NCBI GenBank assembly: GCA_964645205.1
Contig: CAZYBO010000003.1
Span: forward strand, 329,893 to 393,892
Direction: 5' to 3'
From: CAZYBO01 sp964645205
GTDB taxonomy: Bacteria; Pseudomonadota; Alphaproteobacteria; Rickettsiales; SXRF01
Length of the DNA: 64,000 nt
A program made the position numbers and the translations under genes. The notes beneath the pieces were generated by a model that saw only the letters and a list, made by a program, of their open reading frames with translations, had not been told where the DNA came from and did not search any database. This document shows positions 41,645-51,425 of this stretch, in pieces. Position 1 is the first letter of the stretch; every line of letters begins with the position of its first letter.

Positions 41645-43636
41645 CTACGCCGCGAACTCGATCAGCACCTGATCTACGCCCACGCTTTCGCGCGCAGTCA
41701 CGTTGATCTTTTTCACCACCGTTTCGTGGTCGGCGTAGATGACGTTTTCCATTTTCATGGCTTCGATCACTACCAGCTCCTGCCCCTGCTTCACGGTTTC
41801 ACCTTCCTTCACGCGCACGCCGACGATGAGCCCGGCGATGGGCGCGACAAGGTTAGCATTCTTGCCATGATCGCGCGGTTTGGGCATGAATTGCGCGAGT
41901 TCGGCCACGCGCGGGGTGCGCACTTTCACCACCACGTCAGAGCCGCCGTAGGTGAGCGTATAGCCCTCCTCACGGTGTTTGATCTGCACGGATACGGGCT
42001 TGCCGTTGATGGTCGCCTGAAACAGCCTGCGGCCTAATTTCCACGAGGTTTTGACCGAGATCAGCTTGCGGTTGTGGGTGATGAAATACCCTTCATCCTG
42101 ATCGGCGCGTTCGTACACCGGATAATCCACACCGTCCACGTTGACCACCCAGCGCGCGCCAATGGCACGCTCGCGCCCCGGCACCTGCCCGCTGATTTTC
42201 ACCGCACGCTCGGCATCGCGCAGGAAGATGGTCATCGCCGCGCCAAGGAATACTTTCGTCGTATCGCTGGTCAACTCCGCGCCGATAAATCCGCCGGGAT
42301 ATTCCTGCTCGATGAAGCTGGTGGAAATATCGCCTTTGCCGAAGCGCGGGTGGCCGAGGATGGCTTCCAAAAAGCTCGCATTATGCGAAATGCCTTCGAT
42401 GATGAAGGCCGAGAGCGCGTCTTTCATCGTGCCGATCGCTTCGTCGCGGGTTTCGCCGTAGCTGCAGACTTTGGCCACCATCGGGTCGTAGAACATGCTG
42501 ACTTCGCCGCCTTCGTAGATGCCGGTGTCGATGAGCACGTTGTCCATATTTTCCGGCTCGAGATAGCGCGTGATACGGCCCGTAGACGGCAGGAAGCCGC
42601 GCTTGGGATCTTCAGCATAGATGCGCGATTCGATCGCCCAGCCGTTGAATTTCACTTCTTTCTGCGTGAAGGCGAGTTTTTCCCCGGCAGCAATGCGGAT
42701 CATCTGCTCCACAAGGTCGATGCCGGTGATAAGTTCGGTGACGCGATGCTCAACCTGCAGGCGGGTGTTCATTTCAAGGAAGTAGAAATTGCGATCCTGA
42801 TCGACGATGAATTCCACCGTGCCCGCCGAGGTATAACCCACTTCACGCGCCAGTGCGACAGCCTGCTCTCCCATCTGGCGGCGGGTTTTATCGTCCAGAA
42901 ACACGCTCGGCGCTTCCTCGATTACTTTCTGGTGACGACGCTGGATGGAGCATTCGCGCTCACCCAGCCAAAGCACGTTTCCATGCGTATCGGCCAGCAC
43001 CTGAATTTCGATATGGCGGGGGTTTTCAAAGAAGCGCTCGATGAATACGCGGCCGTCCTTGAAGCTGGACGTAGCTTCCGAGGCTGAGGATTTCAGCCCA
43101 TCGATCAGCTCTTTTTCGTTGCGCGCCACGCGCATGCCTTTGCCGCCGCCACCCGCTGCCGCTTTAATCATCACCGGGTAGCCGATTTCCGCGACGATTT
43201 TCCTGGCTTCTTCCGGCGACGTTACCACGTCAAGCGTACCGGGAACGGTGCTTACGCCCGCTTTAATGGCAATTTTTTTCGATTCGATCTTGTCGCCCAT
43301 CAGCCGCACGGCCTCGGGGCCGGGGCCGATCATGGTCACGCCCGCTTGCTTCACACGGCGCGCGAACTCAGCGTTCTCCGACAAAAATCCATAGCCAGGA
43401 TGCACAGCCTGCGCGCCGCTCACGTCAATAGCGTTCATCAGGCTGTCGATATTCAAATAGCTTTTCACCGACGGCGACGGGCCGATATACACCGCCTCGT
43501 CCGCTTCCTTCACGTGCAGCGAATTGGTATCCGCCTCCGAATAAACGGCAACGGTTTTGATACCCATTTTCTTGGCCGTGCGCATGATGCGGACGGCGAT
43601 TTCGCTGCGATTTGCAATCAGGATTTTATCAAACAT
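41645..43636 (-). CDS. pccA: Propionyl-CoA carboxylase, biotin-containing alpha subunit
   Basis: This 663-residue protein has biotin carboxylase domains (about 1-450) with G-G-G-G-K-G-M-R and E-M-N-T-R-L-Q-V-E-H, a middle BT-type region, and a C-terminal biotinyl domain with E-A-M-K-M-E-N, where the lysine carries biotin. With pccB it makes methylmalonyl-CoA from propionyl-CoA, and may also act on related acyl-CoAs. A DUF3592 gene separates it from pccB, all on the same strand. Confidence 0.95.
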   Translation of the reverse strand: MFDKILIANRSEIAVRIMRTAKKMGIKTVAVYSEADTNSLHVKEADEAVYIGPSPSVKSYLNIDSLMNAIDVSGAQAVHPGYGFLSENAEFARRVKQAGVTMIGPGPEAVRLMGDKIESKKIAIKAGVSTVPGTLDVVTSPEEARKIVAEIGYPVMIKAAAGGGGKGMRVARNEKELIDGLKSSASEATSSFKDGRVFIERFFENPRHIEIQVLADTHGNVLWLGERECSIQRRHQKVIEEAPSVFLDDKTRRQMGEQAVALAREVGYTSAGTVEFIVDQDRNFYFLEMNTRLQVEHRVTELITGIDLVEQMIRIAAGEKLAFTQKEVKFNGWAIESRIYAEDPKRGFLPSTGRITRYLEPENMDNVLIDTGIYEGGEVSMFYDPMVAKVCSYGETRDEAIGTMKDALSAFIIEGISHNASFLEAILGHPRFGKGDISTSFIEQEYPGGFIGAELTSDTTKVFLGAAMTIFLRDAERAVKISGQVPGRERAIGARWVVNVDGVDYPVYERADQDEGYFITHNRKLISVKTSWKLGRRLFQATINGKPVSVQIKHREEGYTLTYGGSDVVVKVRTPRVAELAQFMPKPRDHGKNANLVAPIAGLIVGVRVKEGETVKQGQELVVIEAMKMENVIYADHETVVKKINVTARESVGVDQVLIEFAA

Positions 43637-43683
43637 TGGCGAACCCTCATGATGGTAGACGGACTATAGCTATAGCCAGATAT

Positions 43684-44058
43684 TTACCGTTTGTCTAACA
43701 GCTTCGCGGCAATACCTGCGCGGCGCTCGATCAAAAGCTCGAGATGGCTTTCCTGCGGGCGCGCAGGTGAATAATACACCATCGTATCCTGCCCTTCGCG
43801 CAGCCGCGCCCATATATCGTCATACTCCACATTGACGCTTGCGACGTAATCTGTACCATCCACGCTGTAGCGGTAGCTCACCCAATGCTCGACACGCTTT
43901 GTTTTCGGCTCCGCAACGCGATCCTCTTTTTTTGTAATGATGGCGTGGGTTTTTTGCGCGGTTTTAAGAAAATTTCTATAGTGGTTGCCCTGCGTGGCAA
44001 CTACCACGGCGACCATAACCACGAACAAAAAAAGCAAAAAAAGTTTCATGCGCGACAC
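43684..44058 (-). CDS. DUF3592-type membrane protein
   Basis: This 124-residue protein has an N-terminal membrane helix (about 5-24) and a beta-rich domain with V-S-Y-R-Y-S-V-D-G-T-D-Y and V-Y-Y-S-P-A-R-P-Q-E-S-H-L. This is the pattern of the DUF3592 family. It lies between pccB (zero spacing) and pccA. The role is unknown. Confidence 0.7.
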   Translation of the reverse strand: MSRMKLFLLFLFVVMVAVVVATQGNHYRNFLKTAQKTHAIITKKEDRVAEPKTKRVEHWVSYRYSVDGTDYVASVNVEYDDIWARLREGQDTMVYYSPARPQESHLELLIERRAGIAAKLLDKR

Positions 44059-45666
44059 CTACAGCGGCAGGTTGTCGTGTTTCTTCCATGGATTGGTCAT
44101 CTGCTTGTTGCGCAGCAGAGAGAGTGAGCGGCAGATGCGCCAGCGGGTGTTTTGCGGGCGGATGACGTCGTCGATGAACCCGCGCGAGGCGGCCACGAAG
44201 GGTGAGGCGAACTTAGCGCGGTAATCGTCGATGAGCTTCTGTTCTTCTTCTTCGTTGGAGAATTTACCGCGGAAGATGATTTCCACTGCGCCGCGCGGAC
44301 CCATCACGGCGATTTCCGCTGACGGCCACGCATAGTTCACGTCGCCGCGCAGATGCTTGCTGCTCATCACGTCGTACGCGCCGCCATAGGCTTTGCGGGT
44401 GATGACGGTGATTTTAGGCACGGTCGCTTCCGCATAGGCATAGAGCAATTTTGCACCGTGTTTGATCACGCCGTTATGCTCCTGATGCGTTCCCGGCATG
44501 AAACCCGGCACATCCACGAACGTTACCAGCGGAATGGAAAACGCATCGCAGAAACGAATGAAACGCGCCGCTTTGCGGCTGGCATCAATGTCAAGGCAGC
44601 CAGCTAACTGGGTCGGCTGGTTGGCAACAAAACCGACGGTGTGGCCTTCCATGCGGCCGAATCCGGTGATGATATTTTTTGCGTAGTCGGGTTGCAGTTC
44701 GAAGAAATCGCCCTCGTCCACTACGCGCTCCAACAATTCTTTCATGTTGTAGGCTTTGTTGGTGTTCTCGGGCACGAGCGTGTTGAGCGACATTTCCACG
44801 CGATCCGCCGGATCGGGCGTCGGGCGCACGGGCACACCGGAGCGGTTGTTCAGCGGCAGGAAGTTAAACATGCGGCGAATCTGCAGCAGCGCTTCGATGT
44901 CGTTATTATAGGCGAGATCCGCCACGCCGGTTTTCTTAGTGTGCGTATCTGCGCCGCCCAGATCTTCCTGCGTCACGATTTCGTGGGTGACAGTTTTCAC
45001 CACATCGGGGCCGGTAACGAACATATAAGAGGTGCCGCGCACCATCACGATAAAATCGGTAAGCGCCGGGGAATAGACAGCACCGCCCGCGCAGGGCCCC
45101 ATGATAACGGAGATTTGCGGGATAACGCCGGACGCCAGCACGTTGCGCTGGAAAATTTCCGCGAAGCCGCCGAGCGAATCGACGCCTTCTTGAATGCGCG
45201 CGCCGCCGGAATCGAGCAGGCCGATGACGGGTGCGCCCACTTTCATCGCCATATCGAGGATTTTGCAGATCTTCTGCGCGTTGGTTTCCGAGAGCGAACC
45301 GCCGAGGACGGTGAAATCCTGGCTGTAGACGAAGGCAAGGCGACCGTTGATCGTGCCGTGGCCGGTGACACAACCATCGCCGGGCACCTTATTGCCCTGC
45401 ATATCAAAATTCGTGCAGCGATGCTCCACGAACATGTCATATTCCTCGAACGAATCGGGATCGAGCAGCACTTCGAGGCGCTCGCGGGCGGTGAGTTTGC
45501 CCTTGGAGTGCTGCGCTTCGATGCGCGTGGCACCCCCGCCCTGACGGGCGCGTTCGCGTTTAATTTCCAGTTCGGTAATGACACTGTTTGGATGCATAGG
45601 ATTTTCCACGCTGGCCGTTTCCGGCTGGAGTTGTTTCTCGGATGGTTTCTTTCTAGCAAGCGTCAT
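44059..45666 (-). CDS. pccB: Propionyl-CoA carboxylase, carboxyltransferase beta subunit
   Basis: This protein of up to 535 residues has the two crotonase-like halves of acyl-CoA carboxyltransferases: H-G-T-I-N-G-R-L-A-F-V-Y-S-Q-D-F-T, L-L-D-S-G-G-A-R-I-Q-E-G, and the C-terminal half with D-V-P-G-F-M-P-G. It transfers carboxyl from biotin to propionyl-CoA. Known PccB proteins begin near the methionine at 45597 (M-H-P-N-S-V), so the first 23 residues may not be translated; both starts have weak ribosome sites. Confidence 0.94.
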   Translation of the reverse strand: MTLARKKPSEKQLQPETASVENPMHPNSVITELEIKRERARQGGGATRIEAQHSKGKLTARERLEVLLDPDSFEEYDMFVEHRCTNFDMQGNKVPGDGCVTGHGTINGRLAFVYSQDFTVLGGSLSETNAQKICKILDMAMKVGAPVIGLLDSGGARIQEGVDSLGGFAEIFQRNVLASGVIPQISVIMGPCAGGAVYSPALTDFIVMVRGTSYMFVTGPDVVKTVTHEIVTQEDLGGADTHTKKTGVADLAYNNDIEALLQIRRMFNFLPLNNRSGVPVRPTPDPADRVEMSLNTLVPENTNKAYNMKELLERVVDEGDFFELQPDYAKNIITGFGRMEGHTVGFVANQPTQLAGCLDIDASRKAARFIRFCDAFSIPLVTFVDVPGFMPGTHQEHNGVIKHGAKLLYAYAEATVPKITVITRKAYGGAYDVMSSKHLRGDVNYAWPSAEIAVMGPRGAVEIIFRGKFSNEEEEQKLIDDYRAKFASPFVAASRGFIDDVIRPQNTRWRICRSLSLLRNKQMTNPWKKHDNLPL

Positions 45667-45704
45667 GATTTTTATCCAGTATTTATATGGGTTACTTAAC
45701 CAAT

Positions 45705-46355
45705 TTATGCCACATCAAGCAAGCGCAAAAAACGCGCTGTGGCCGATACGTCTTCCCGTACGCGCGCAGAGCGCGCGACAGCCGCTTCGTCCGTGCCCCA
45801 CTGTTCGTTCTGGAACGCCTCCTCCAGACGAGATAATTCAAACGCCGCAAGCGCCTCCAGCCTTCCGTCCAGCACCGCAAGCGCGAGGATGACGGACGAA
45901 TAATGCGAGGCAAGCACCGTGCATGCCGTAAGGCGGAATGCATTCATCTCGCAGAGATACTCGCGCACGGCGTTATGCAGCGCCTCCGGCTGCTCAAGCG
46001 GCATCACACCGCTGGTGCTTTGCCACACGGCGTTAAACTTCGCGCCCGCCCATATCAGCAGCGGATCCCAAGCTTCCTGTTGGCGTTTTTTCAGCGCGTC
46101 GGAGGCCGATGCGCGGTAGCACAGCGTGTCCGTGTCGATGTATGCCAGCAAAATTTCTGCACCGTTTTCAATGTTCCCTTCCACGCGATCGATGGCTGTG
46201 AAAGCCAATGTAGACAAGGGCATCCGTGCGGCGTTGAATGTCGCGCCTGCTTTCCACTCATCGGCGATGGCATCCGCCAGCGCTTTGGTCGGCACGGCGA
46301 GCGGGCGTTTCTGCGGGGTCGATATATCTTTTCCGTCTTTTTGCACGGCGATCAT
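45705..46355 (-). CDS. ATP12-family F1-ATPase assembly chaperone
   Basis: This 216-residue protein matches ATP12: P-T-K-A-L-A-D-A-I-A-D-E-W-K near the start, R-M-P-L-S-T-L-A-F-T-A-I-D-R-V, and the terminal helices. ATP12 binds free alpha subunit of F1 during ATP synthase assembly in mitochondria and is conserved in alphaproteobacteria. It starts three bases after the rluC stop. This is a useful lineage marker. Confidence 0.9.
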   Translation of the reverse strand: MIAVQKDGKDISTPQKRPLAVPTKALADAIADEWKAGATFNAARMPLSTLAFTAIDRVEGNIENGAEILLAYIDTDTLCYRASASDALKKRQQEAWDPLLIWAGAKFNAVWQSTSGVMPLEQPEALHNAVREYLCEMNAFRLTACTVLASHYSSVILALAVLDGRLEALAAFELSRLEEAFQNEQWGTDEAAVARSARVREDVSATARFLRLLDVA

Positions 46356-46358
46356 GGG

Positions 46359-47321
46359 TCAGACTTTCGGTATGTCCAGCCCGAAGGCCTGGAAGCTGTT
46401 TTTCATATGCGCGGGCAACGGTGCCGTCACGTCAATTTTCTTGCCACCCATAATGGGGGGAATCACGATACGCCGCGCATGCAGGTGCAGCGCGTTTTTA
46501 ATGCCGAGCGATTCACCGGCGGCGCTACTGCCGCCATATTTGCGATCGCCCAGAATCGGGCAGCCGATGGACGTCATGTGCACGCGCAGCTGGTGCGTGC
46601 GGCCGGTCAGCGGCTTCAGCTCCATCAGCGCGTATTTGCGCGCAAGCGAGTCAAGCACGCGATATTCGGTCACGGCGTATTTGCCTTCATCGTTATCGAC
46701 GCCCACCACTTCATACGAAGTTTCGTCGTCGCCCATTTTCGCCAGCGGAGAATCGATGGTACCGTGCATGGGCAGCGGTGAGCCGATTACAATCGCCCAG
46801 TAGATTTTCTCCATGGTTTTGCCGGAAAATGTTTTCGCAAGTGCCGCCGCCGCTTTCGCGTTGCGAGCCAGCACCAGCGCACCGCTGGTATCTTTATCAA
46901 GCCGGTGCACGAGCTTGGGGCGCATGATGTTGTCGAACATCAATCCGTCAAGCATGTCATCCACGCTTTTGTTCTGCTTGGTACCGCCCTGCACGGCAAG
47001 GCCGGGAGGTTTGTTGATGACGATGACGTTATCGTCGCGATACAGCACCCATTTTTTTATTTCGGCGAGGTCTTGCGGCGTGGCGTGCGTGGGCTTGCGC
47101 TTTTTCAGTGAGTCCGGGTCAATCACGATGTCGGGACAGCGTATCGTCTGCCCGGCGAACACGCGGTCGGAGGACTTTGCTTTTTTGCCGTCGAGCCGCA
47201 CGTCGCCCTTGCGCAAATATTTCTCGAGCAGCGCATGTTGCAATCCGGGGTAATGGCGCTTGAACCAGCGATCGAGCCTGATATCGCCGTCTTCGTTGCT
47301 CACCTGATGTTCTTTTGTCAT
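46359..47321 (-). CDS. rluC: 23S rRNA pseudouridine synthase RluC/RluD type
   Basis: This protein of 320 residues has an N-terminal S4 domain (about 12-65) and a pseudouridine synthase domain with H-R-L-D-K-D-T-S-G, whose Asp is catalytic, and G-R-T-H-Q-L-R-V-H. It is of the RluA/RluC/RluD group. ATG 47321 overlaps the crcB stop (ATGA); a longer frame upstream lies within crcB in another frame and has no family similarity. Confidence 0.9.
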   Translation of the reverse strand: MTKEHQVSNEDGDIRLDRWFKRHYPGLQHALLEKYLRKGDVRLDGKKAKSSDRVFAGQTIRCPDIVIDPDSLKKRKPTHATPQDLAEIKKWVLYRDDNVIVINKPPGLAVQGGTKQNKSVDDMLDGLMFDNIMRPKLVHRLDKDTSGALVLARNAKAAAALAKTFSGKTMEKIYWAIVIGSPLPMHGTIDSPLAKMGDDETSYEVVGVDNDEGKYAVTEYRVLDSLARKYALMELKPLTGRTHQLRVHMTSIGCPILGDRKYGGSSAAGESLGIKNALHLHARRIVIPPIMGGKKIDVTAPLPAHMKNSFQAFGLDIPKV

Positions 47322-47713
47322 CCGGCCACCAGCCGTACCAGCCACATGCCGAGCATCAGCGCCAGCATCGACACTACCAACGAACCCGCCACGTATAGCG
47401 TCGTCTGCATCAGTGCGCCGCGATCCTGCATCATGAGGATGAACGCATCCAGCGTGAAGGTGGAAAACGTGGTGAAGCCGCCGAGCGCGCCCACCGCCAC
47501 CAGCAGGTGCAAATCCTCGCGCGCACGGGCGGGCATCGAGGCCGCCACTGCAATCCATACGCCTAGCAGAAACGACCCGAGCACGTTCACCGCCATCGTT
47601 CCCAGCGGAAACCCGCCTTGCGCCTGTTGCGACACGAAACCGGAAATCCAGTAACGCAACAGCGAACCAGCCGCTCCTCCCATCGCCACATAGAGCACCG
47701 CGAGCATCGACAT
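47318..47713 (-). CDS. crcB: Fluoride ion channel CrcB/Fluc
   Basis: This 131-residue protein has four hydrophobic helices with G-A-A-G-S-L-L-R-Y, V-N-V-L-G-S-F-L-L-G and G-G-F-T-T-F-S-T-F, the signature of Fluc fluoride channels. It exports fluoride. It is embedded between htrA and rluC with overlapping ends, so it is expressed as part of that unit and no fluoride riboswitch can be placed ahead of it. Confidence 0.93.
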   Translation of the reverse strand: MSMLAVLYVAMGGAAGSLLRYWISGFVSQQAQGGFPLGTMAVNVLGSFLLGVWIAVAASMPARAREDLHLLVAVGALGGFTTFSTFTLDAFILMMQDRGALMQTTLYVAGSLVVSMLALMLGMWLVRLVAG

Positions 47714-49167
47714 CAGTTTTTCACCGTAAGCGTCATGATATTGCCGCCATGCTTATAGGTAATCTGCCAGATGCGCGACGGTTTTTTCATGAGAGTTTCG
47801 AGTTGTGCGGTGCTGATGACTTTCTCACCGTTGACTTCAAGGATAGTATCTCCGGGCTGCAACATGCCGTTGGCTGCCACTCCCGCAGTAACCACCACGC
47901 CAGTCTGCCCCATATCTTCCAGATCAAGCTCCATCGCCAGTGCGGGCGACAGGTTAGCCACCGTCACGCCGCTGAGCGGATGTTTTCCTTTGAGCGTGCG
48001 CATATCGCGGGCGGGCGTTTCGGGTGGTGCCTGCATCGCAACTGTGAGGGTTTCGCGCCTGCCTTTGCGTATAATCGTCATTTCACATGTGCCACCGATT
48101 TTGGCGAGCGCCACACGGTAACGCATATCTGCTTCGCTGGAAATCTCCACGCCGCTTACGGATAAAATCGCATCGCCCGCCTTCAACCCTGCTTTTTCAA
48201 CCGGCGAACCGGCTGCGACGCTGCGCACCAGAACGCCTTTCGGCGACTCAAGTCCCAGCGATTCGGCGATTTCGGCCGTCACCGGCTGCACGGAAATCCC
48301 CAGCCACGGGCGCACGATCTTGCCGCCGCTGACTTTGCCTTCCAACAGCGAGCGCACCATGTTGGCGGGAATCGCAAACCCGATGCCAAGCGAGCCGCCG
48401 GAGTTGGAATAAATCGCGGTATTGATGCCGATCAGCTTGCCTTCCATATCCACCAAAGCGCCACCGGAATTGCCGGGGTTGATCGCCGCGTCGGTCTGGA
48501 TGAAGAACTGGTAGTCGGATACGCCGCCTGCCGTACGCGCCAGCGCGGAGATAATGCCCGACGTCACCGTCTGCCCTACCCCGAACGGGTTGCCGATGGC
48601 AAGCACGAGATCGCCCACTTCCAGCGTGTCGCTGTCGCGCATCGGCAGGAAGGTGAAGGGCGGAAATTCTTTATTGGCGGGGATTTCGACCTTGAGGAAC
48701 GCGAGGTCGGATTGCGGGTCGCGCAATACCACTTTCGCTTCAAATTCACGCTTGTCGGCAAGCACCACCGTGATTTCCTGCGCATTTTTAATAACATGGT
48801 GCGAAGTCACGATCATGCCTTCCGCATCGACGATCACGCCGGATCCCAGCGAGCTGACCACTTGTTCGCGCGTGCGCCCGCCCAATGAAAAGCCCGGCGG
48901 GGCATTACGCCCGAAGAATTGCTGGAAGAACGGGTCGTTACCGAAGGGGGAGATATTCTCGCGCACCTGTACACGCGTTTTCGTATAAATATTCACCACC
49001 GCGGGCGACACTTTTTTGACGACGGGAGCGAAGCTATAAGCGATCTGCGCCCGCGATTCCGGTACAACCGTACCCTGCGCCTGTGACTTATCTGGTAGGC
49101 AAATGGCAGCGGATAGAATCCATCCCAATATGAGCAGTCTGTATATCGAAAAAGACAAAGAAACCAC
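47713..49167 (-). CDS. htrA: Periplasmic Do-family serine protease with two PDZ domains
   Basis: This 484-residue protein has a signal segment (about 10-30), a trypsin-like domain with the triad His in V-T-S-H-H-V-I, Asp in S-D-L-A-F-L-K-V and Ser in N-P-G-N-S-G-G-A-L-V, and two PDZ domains (about 280-370 and 390-480). It degrades or refolds damaged envelope proteins. Its position after rplQ, before crcB and rluC, is typical of alphaproteobacteria. Its stop overlaps the crcB start by one base. Confidence 0.94.
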   Translation of the reverse strand: MVSLSFSIYRLLILGWILSAAICLPDKSQAQGTVVPESRAQIAYSFAPVVKKVSPAVVNIYTKTRVQVRENISPFGNDPFFQQFFGRNAPPGFSLGGRTREQVVSSLGSGVIVDAEGMIVTSHHVIKNAQEITVVLADKREFEAKVVLRDPQSDLAFLKVEIPANKEFPPFTFLPMRDSDTLEVGDLVLAIGNPFGVGQTVTSGIISALARTAGGVSDYQFFIQTDAAINPGNSGGALVDMEGKLIGINTAIYSNSGGSLGIGFAIPANMVRSLLEGKVSGGKIVRPWLGISVQPVTAEIAESLGLESPKGVLVRSVAAGSPVEKAGLKAGDAILSVSGVEISSEADMRYRVALAKIGGTCEMTIIRKGRRETLTVAMQAPPETPARDMRTLKGKHPLSGVTVANLSPALAMELDLEDMGQTGVVVTAGVAANGMLQPGDTILEVNGEKVISTAQLETLMKKPSRIWQITYKHGGNIMTLTVKN

Positions 49168-49229
49168 CCGGCAAAAACAAGTATAAATATTGTCTTTGCT
49201 TGTATGCTATTTGGCTATTTAAATCAACC

Positions 49230-49652
49230 TTAGCGTGATTTTATCCCAACCGTCGCATTGGTAGGCGTTATCGTCGGCACGACCGTATTTGACATGCTTA
49301 GACTGTTGGTAAGCGAATGAAGCACTGTAGGAGAAATAAGGTTCGTGGCGCTGCCGATATTTGGAATTTTTTCCAGCGGAATTTTGTCTATATCGGCGGG
49401 TAGTTCTGCCGGAACCGGCACAGGCGCAGACTTATTGTTTCCTGAAAAAAATTGCGAAAGTTTTTCAGGCAAGCGCATGGTCACTGCTTTGGCAACGCCA
49501 TGATCTCTGATATCTGTTCTAAAAAGCCTCAATTTCCCCTTAAGTTCTTCGAAGCGGCTGGGCGGGTACATTCTCGCATAGTCATCGAGCCTTTTGGAAA
49601 GATTCTCGCTGACAAAAATACCGCCTTCGGGTTCTCCACTGTTATCGGACAT
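49230..49652 (-). CDS. Hypothetical protein
   Basis: This 140-residue protein has a charged N-terminal half (about 15-75, helical) and a Pro/Ser/Thr-rich second half that looks disordered. I recognise no family. A weak AGG-type ribosome site lies upstream. It lies between htrA and the ribosomal cluster on the same strand. Confidence 0.5.
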   Translation of the reverse strand: MSDNSGEPEGGIFVSENLSKRLDDYARMYPPSRFEELKGKLRLFRTDIRDHGVAKAVTMRLPEKLSQFFSGNNKSAPVPVPAELPADIDKIPLEKIPNIGSATNLISPTVLHSLTNSLSMSNTVVPTITPTNATVGIKSR

Positions 49653-49801
49653 ATTTTCCTCAACTTTACGTTATGACTTTAGTATCATAACAAGCTAAGA
49701 CTGATAAAAATGTGACAATTTGCAGAATTTTGCATTCTTACAACCACCTGTTTTGTAAGTAAAAATTATTTTTCATTGCATCATGTATGCTTAAAAAGCA
49801 A

Positions 49802-49841
49802 AAATCCCCGCCTGCGTATCAGCGCAAGGCGGGGACTTTTT
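49802..49841 (-). terminator. Terminator at end of the ribosomal cluster
   Basis: TCCCCGCCT pairs with AGGCGGGGA across a 12-14 base apex that can extend the stem; T-runs flank both sides. On the minus strand it lies just after rplQ. Confidence 0.85.
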
Positions 49842-49860
49842 CAGGTGATCTTCTACAAGA

Positions 49861-50280
49861 CTACGCGGCTTTTTCCATAGCAGCTTCAGGCGGCAGACCG
49901 GAATCCTTGCCCTTTGCGGACACATCGCGGTCTACGAATTCGATGATCGCCATCGGCGCACGGTCACCATAACGGAAACCTGCTTTCAGCACGCGGGTGT
50001 AACCACCGCTGCGGCCTTTATAGCGTTCCGCCATCACGGTGAACAGCTTGTTGGTAAGGTCGGCGTCTTTAAGCATCGACAGCACCTGACGGCGTGCGTG
50101 CAGGCCGCCGCGCTTGCCGAGCGTCACCAGCTTTTCCACAACGGGACGCAGGTCTTTCGCCTTCGGCAGGGTGGTAGAAATCTGCTCGTGCTTGATCAAC
50201 GCGGTTGCGAGGTTGATGAACATCGACTTACGATGTGCACTCTTGCGGCTGAATTTGCGGCCGTTCATTCCGTGACGCAT
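49861..50280 (-). CDS. rplQ: 50S ribosomal protein L17
   Basis: This 139-residue protein starts M-R-H-G-M-N-G-R-K-F-S-R-K-S-A-H-R, the L17 signature. The C-terminal 25 residues go beyond the E. coli protein. It is the last gene of the ribosomal cluster, 29 bases after rpoA and before a terminator. L17 lines the polypeptide exit region of the large subunit. Confidence 0.97.
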   Translation of the reverse strand: MRHGMNGRKFSRKSAHRKSMFINLATALIKHEQISTTLPKAKDLRPVVEKLVTLGKRGGLHARRQVLSMLKDADLTNKLFTVMAERYKGRSGGYTRVLKAGFRYGDRAPMAIIEFVDRDVSAKGKDSGLPPEAAMEKAA

Positions 50281-50309
50281 GGTCTTCTCCTAAATAATAC
50301 CTAAATTTC

Positions 50310-51323
50310 TCAGTAAGGATCTTCGTACTTGCGTGCGAGTTCCTCGATGTTTTCCGGCGGCCAGCCCTGTACTTCCATACCGAAGCGCAGGCCGATCTTC
50401 GCCAGCTTTTCCTTGATTTCGTTGAGCGACTTGCGGCCGAAGTTCGGGGTTTTGAGCATTTCGGCTTCGGTCTTCTGCACGAGATCGCCTACATATACGA
50501 TGTTGTCGTTCTTGAGGCAGTTGGTCGCGCGAACCGACAATTCGTCGAGATCGTATACTTTCTTGAGCAGGTACGGGCTGAACGGCAGGTCGGGTTTGTT
50601 TTCTTCTTTCTTCTCGATACGCGACTCTTCGAAGTTGATGAAGAGCTGCAGCTGATCCTGCAGGATGCGCGCGGCGTAGGCCACGGCGTCATCGGCTTTG
50701 ATCGAACCGTCGGTTTCCACGATCATGGACAGCTTGTCATAGTCGGTGATTTGGCCGACGCGGGCGTTTTCCACCTTGTAGGATACTTTGATCACCGGGC
50801 TGAACAGCGCATCCACGGGGATGAGGCCGATCGGCGCATCAGACGCGCGGCTGGCGCGGACATAGCCCTTGCCGGTTTCAACGGTCATTTCCATCGAGAG
50901 TTTCGCGCCCTTGTCAAGCGTGCAGATGATGTGGTCCTTGTTGATGATTTCGATATCGCCGGAGGTTTCGATCTGGCTGGCGCGAACTTCGCCGGGGCCG
51001 GTAGCGTTGAGCGATACGCGTTTCTTTTCGGAGCTGCCCGAACGCAGGCGCAGTTCCTTGATGTTGAGGACGATGTCGGTCACGTCTTCGCGGACGCCCG
51101 GCACGGAGGAGAATTCATGCAGCACGCCTTCGATTTTCACCGAAGTAACGGCAGCGCCCTGCAGCGACGACAGCAGCACGCGGCGCAGCGCCACGCCGAG
51201 CGTATGGCCAAAACCGCGTTCCAGCGGCTCGGCCACGATGGTAGCCTGACGCGGGTTGGTCTTCGACGCGGTGATGTCCAGCTTGGTCGGTTTAATCAGG
51301 TCTTGCCAATTTTTTGCTAACAT
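50310..51323 (-). CDS. rpoA: RNA polymerase alpha subunit
   Basis: This 337-residue protein has the alpha N-terminal dimerisation domain (about 20-235), with G-F-G-H-T-L-G-V-A-L-R-R-V-L-L-S-S-L, and the C-terminal DNA- and activator-contact domain (about 265-325), with T-P-N-F-G-R-K-S-L-N-E-I-K. Length is usual. The spacer before it holds a heptad repeat array. Confidence 0.98.
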   Translation of the reverse strand: MLAKNWQDLIKPTKLDITASKTNPRQATIVAEPLERGFGHTLGVALRRVLLSSLQGAAVTSVKIEGVLHEFSSVPGVREDVTDIVLNIKELRLRSGSSEKKRVSLNATGPGEVRASQIETSGDIEIINKDHIICTLDKGAKLSMEMTVETGKGYVRASRASDAPIGLIPVDALFSPVIKVSYKVENARVGQITDYDKLSMIVETDGSIKADDAVAYAARILQDQLQLFINFEESRIEKKEENKPDLPFSPYLLKKVYDLDELSVRATNCLKNDNIVYVGDLVQKTEAEMLKTPNFGRKSLNEIKEKLAKIGLRFGMEVQGWPPENIEELARKYEDPY

Positions 51324-51345
51324 GTGTATCCCCTAGGTTTGTTTG

Positions 51346-51424
51346 CAGCGACCGGTTGTCAGCGGTCAGTGCATATTCCATAAATCTTTTTCAACTGATC
51401 GCCGGTCGCTGACCGCTGATCGCT
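51346..51424. repeat. Two heptad arrays forming a long inverted repeat (rpsK-rpoA spacer)
   Basis: Bases 51397-51424 are four seven-base units (GATCGCC, GGTCGCT, GACCGCT, GATCGCT). Bases 51346-51373 are four more (CAGCGAC, CGGTTGT, CAGCGGT, CAGTGCA). The two blocks are partly complementary, so the mRNA could fold a hairpin with an A+T-rich loop between rpsK and rpoA. Confidence 0.65.
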
Positions 51425-51425
51425 G

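Noticed and set aside
47714..47800. Fluoride riboswitch ahead of crcB.
   Set aside because: crcB starts inside the end of htrA, leaving no leader; the sequence there is coding.
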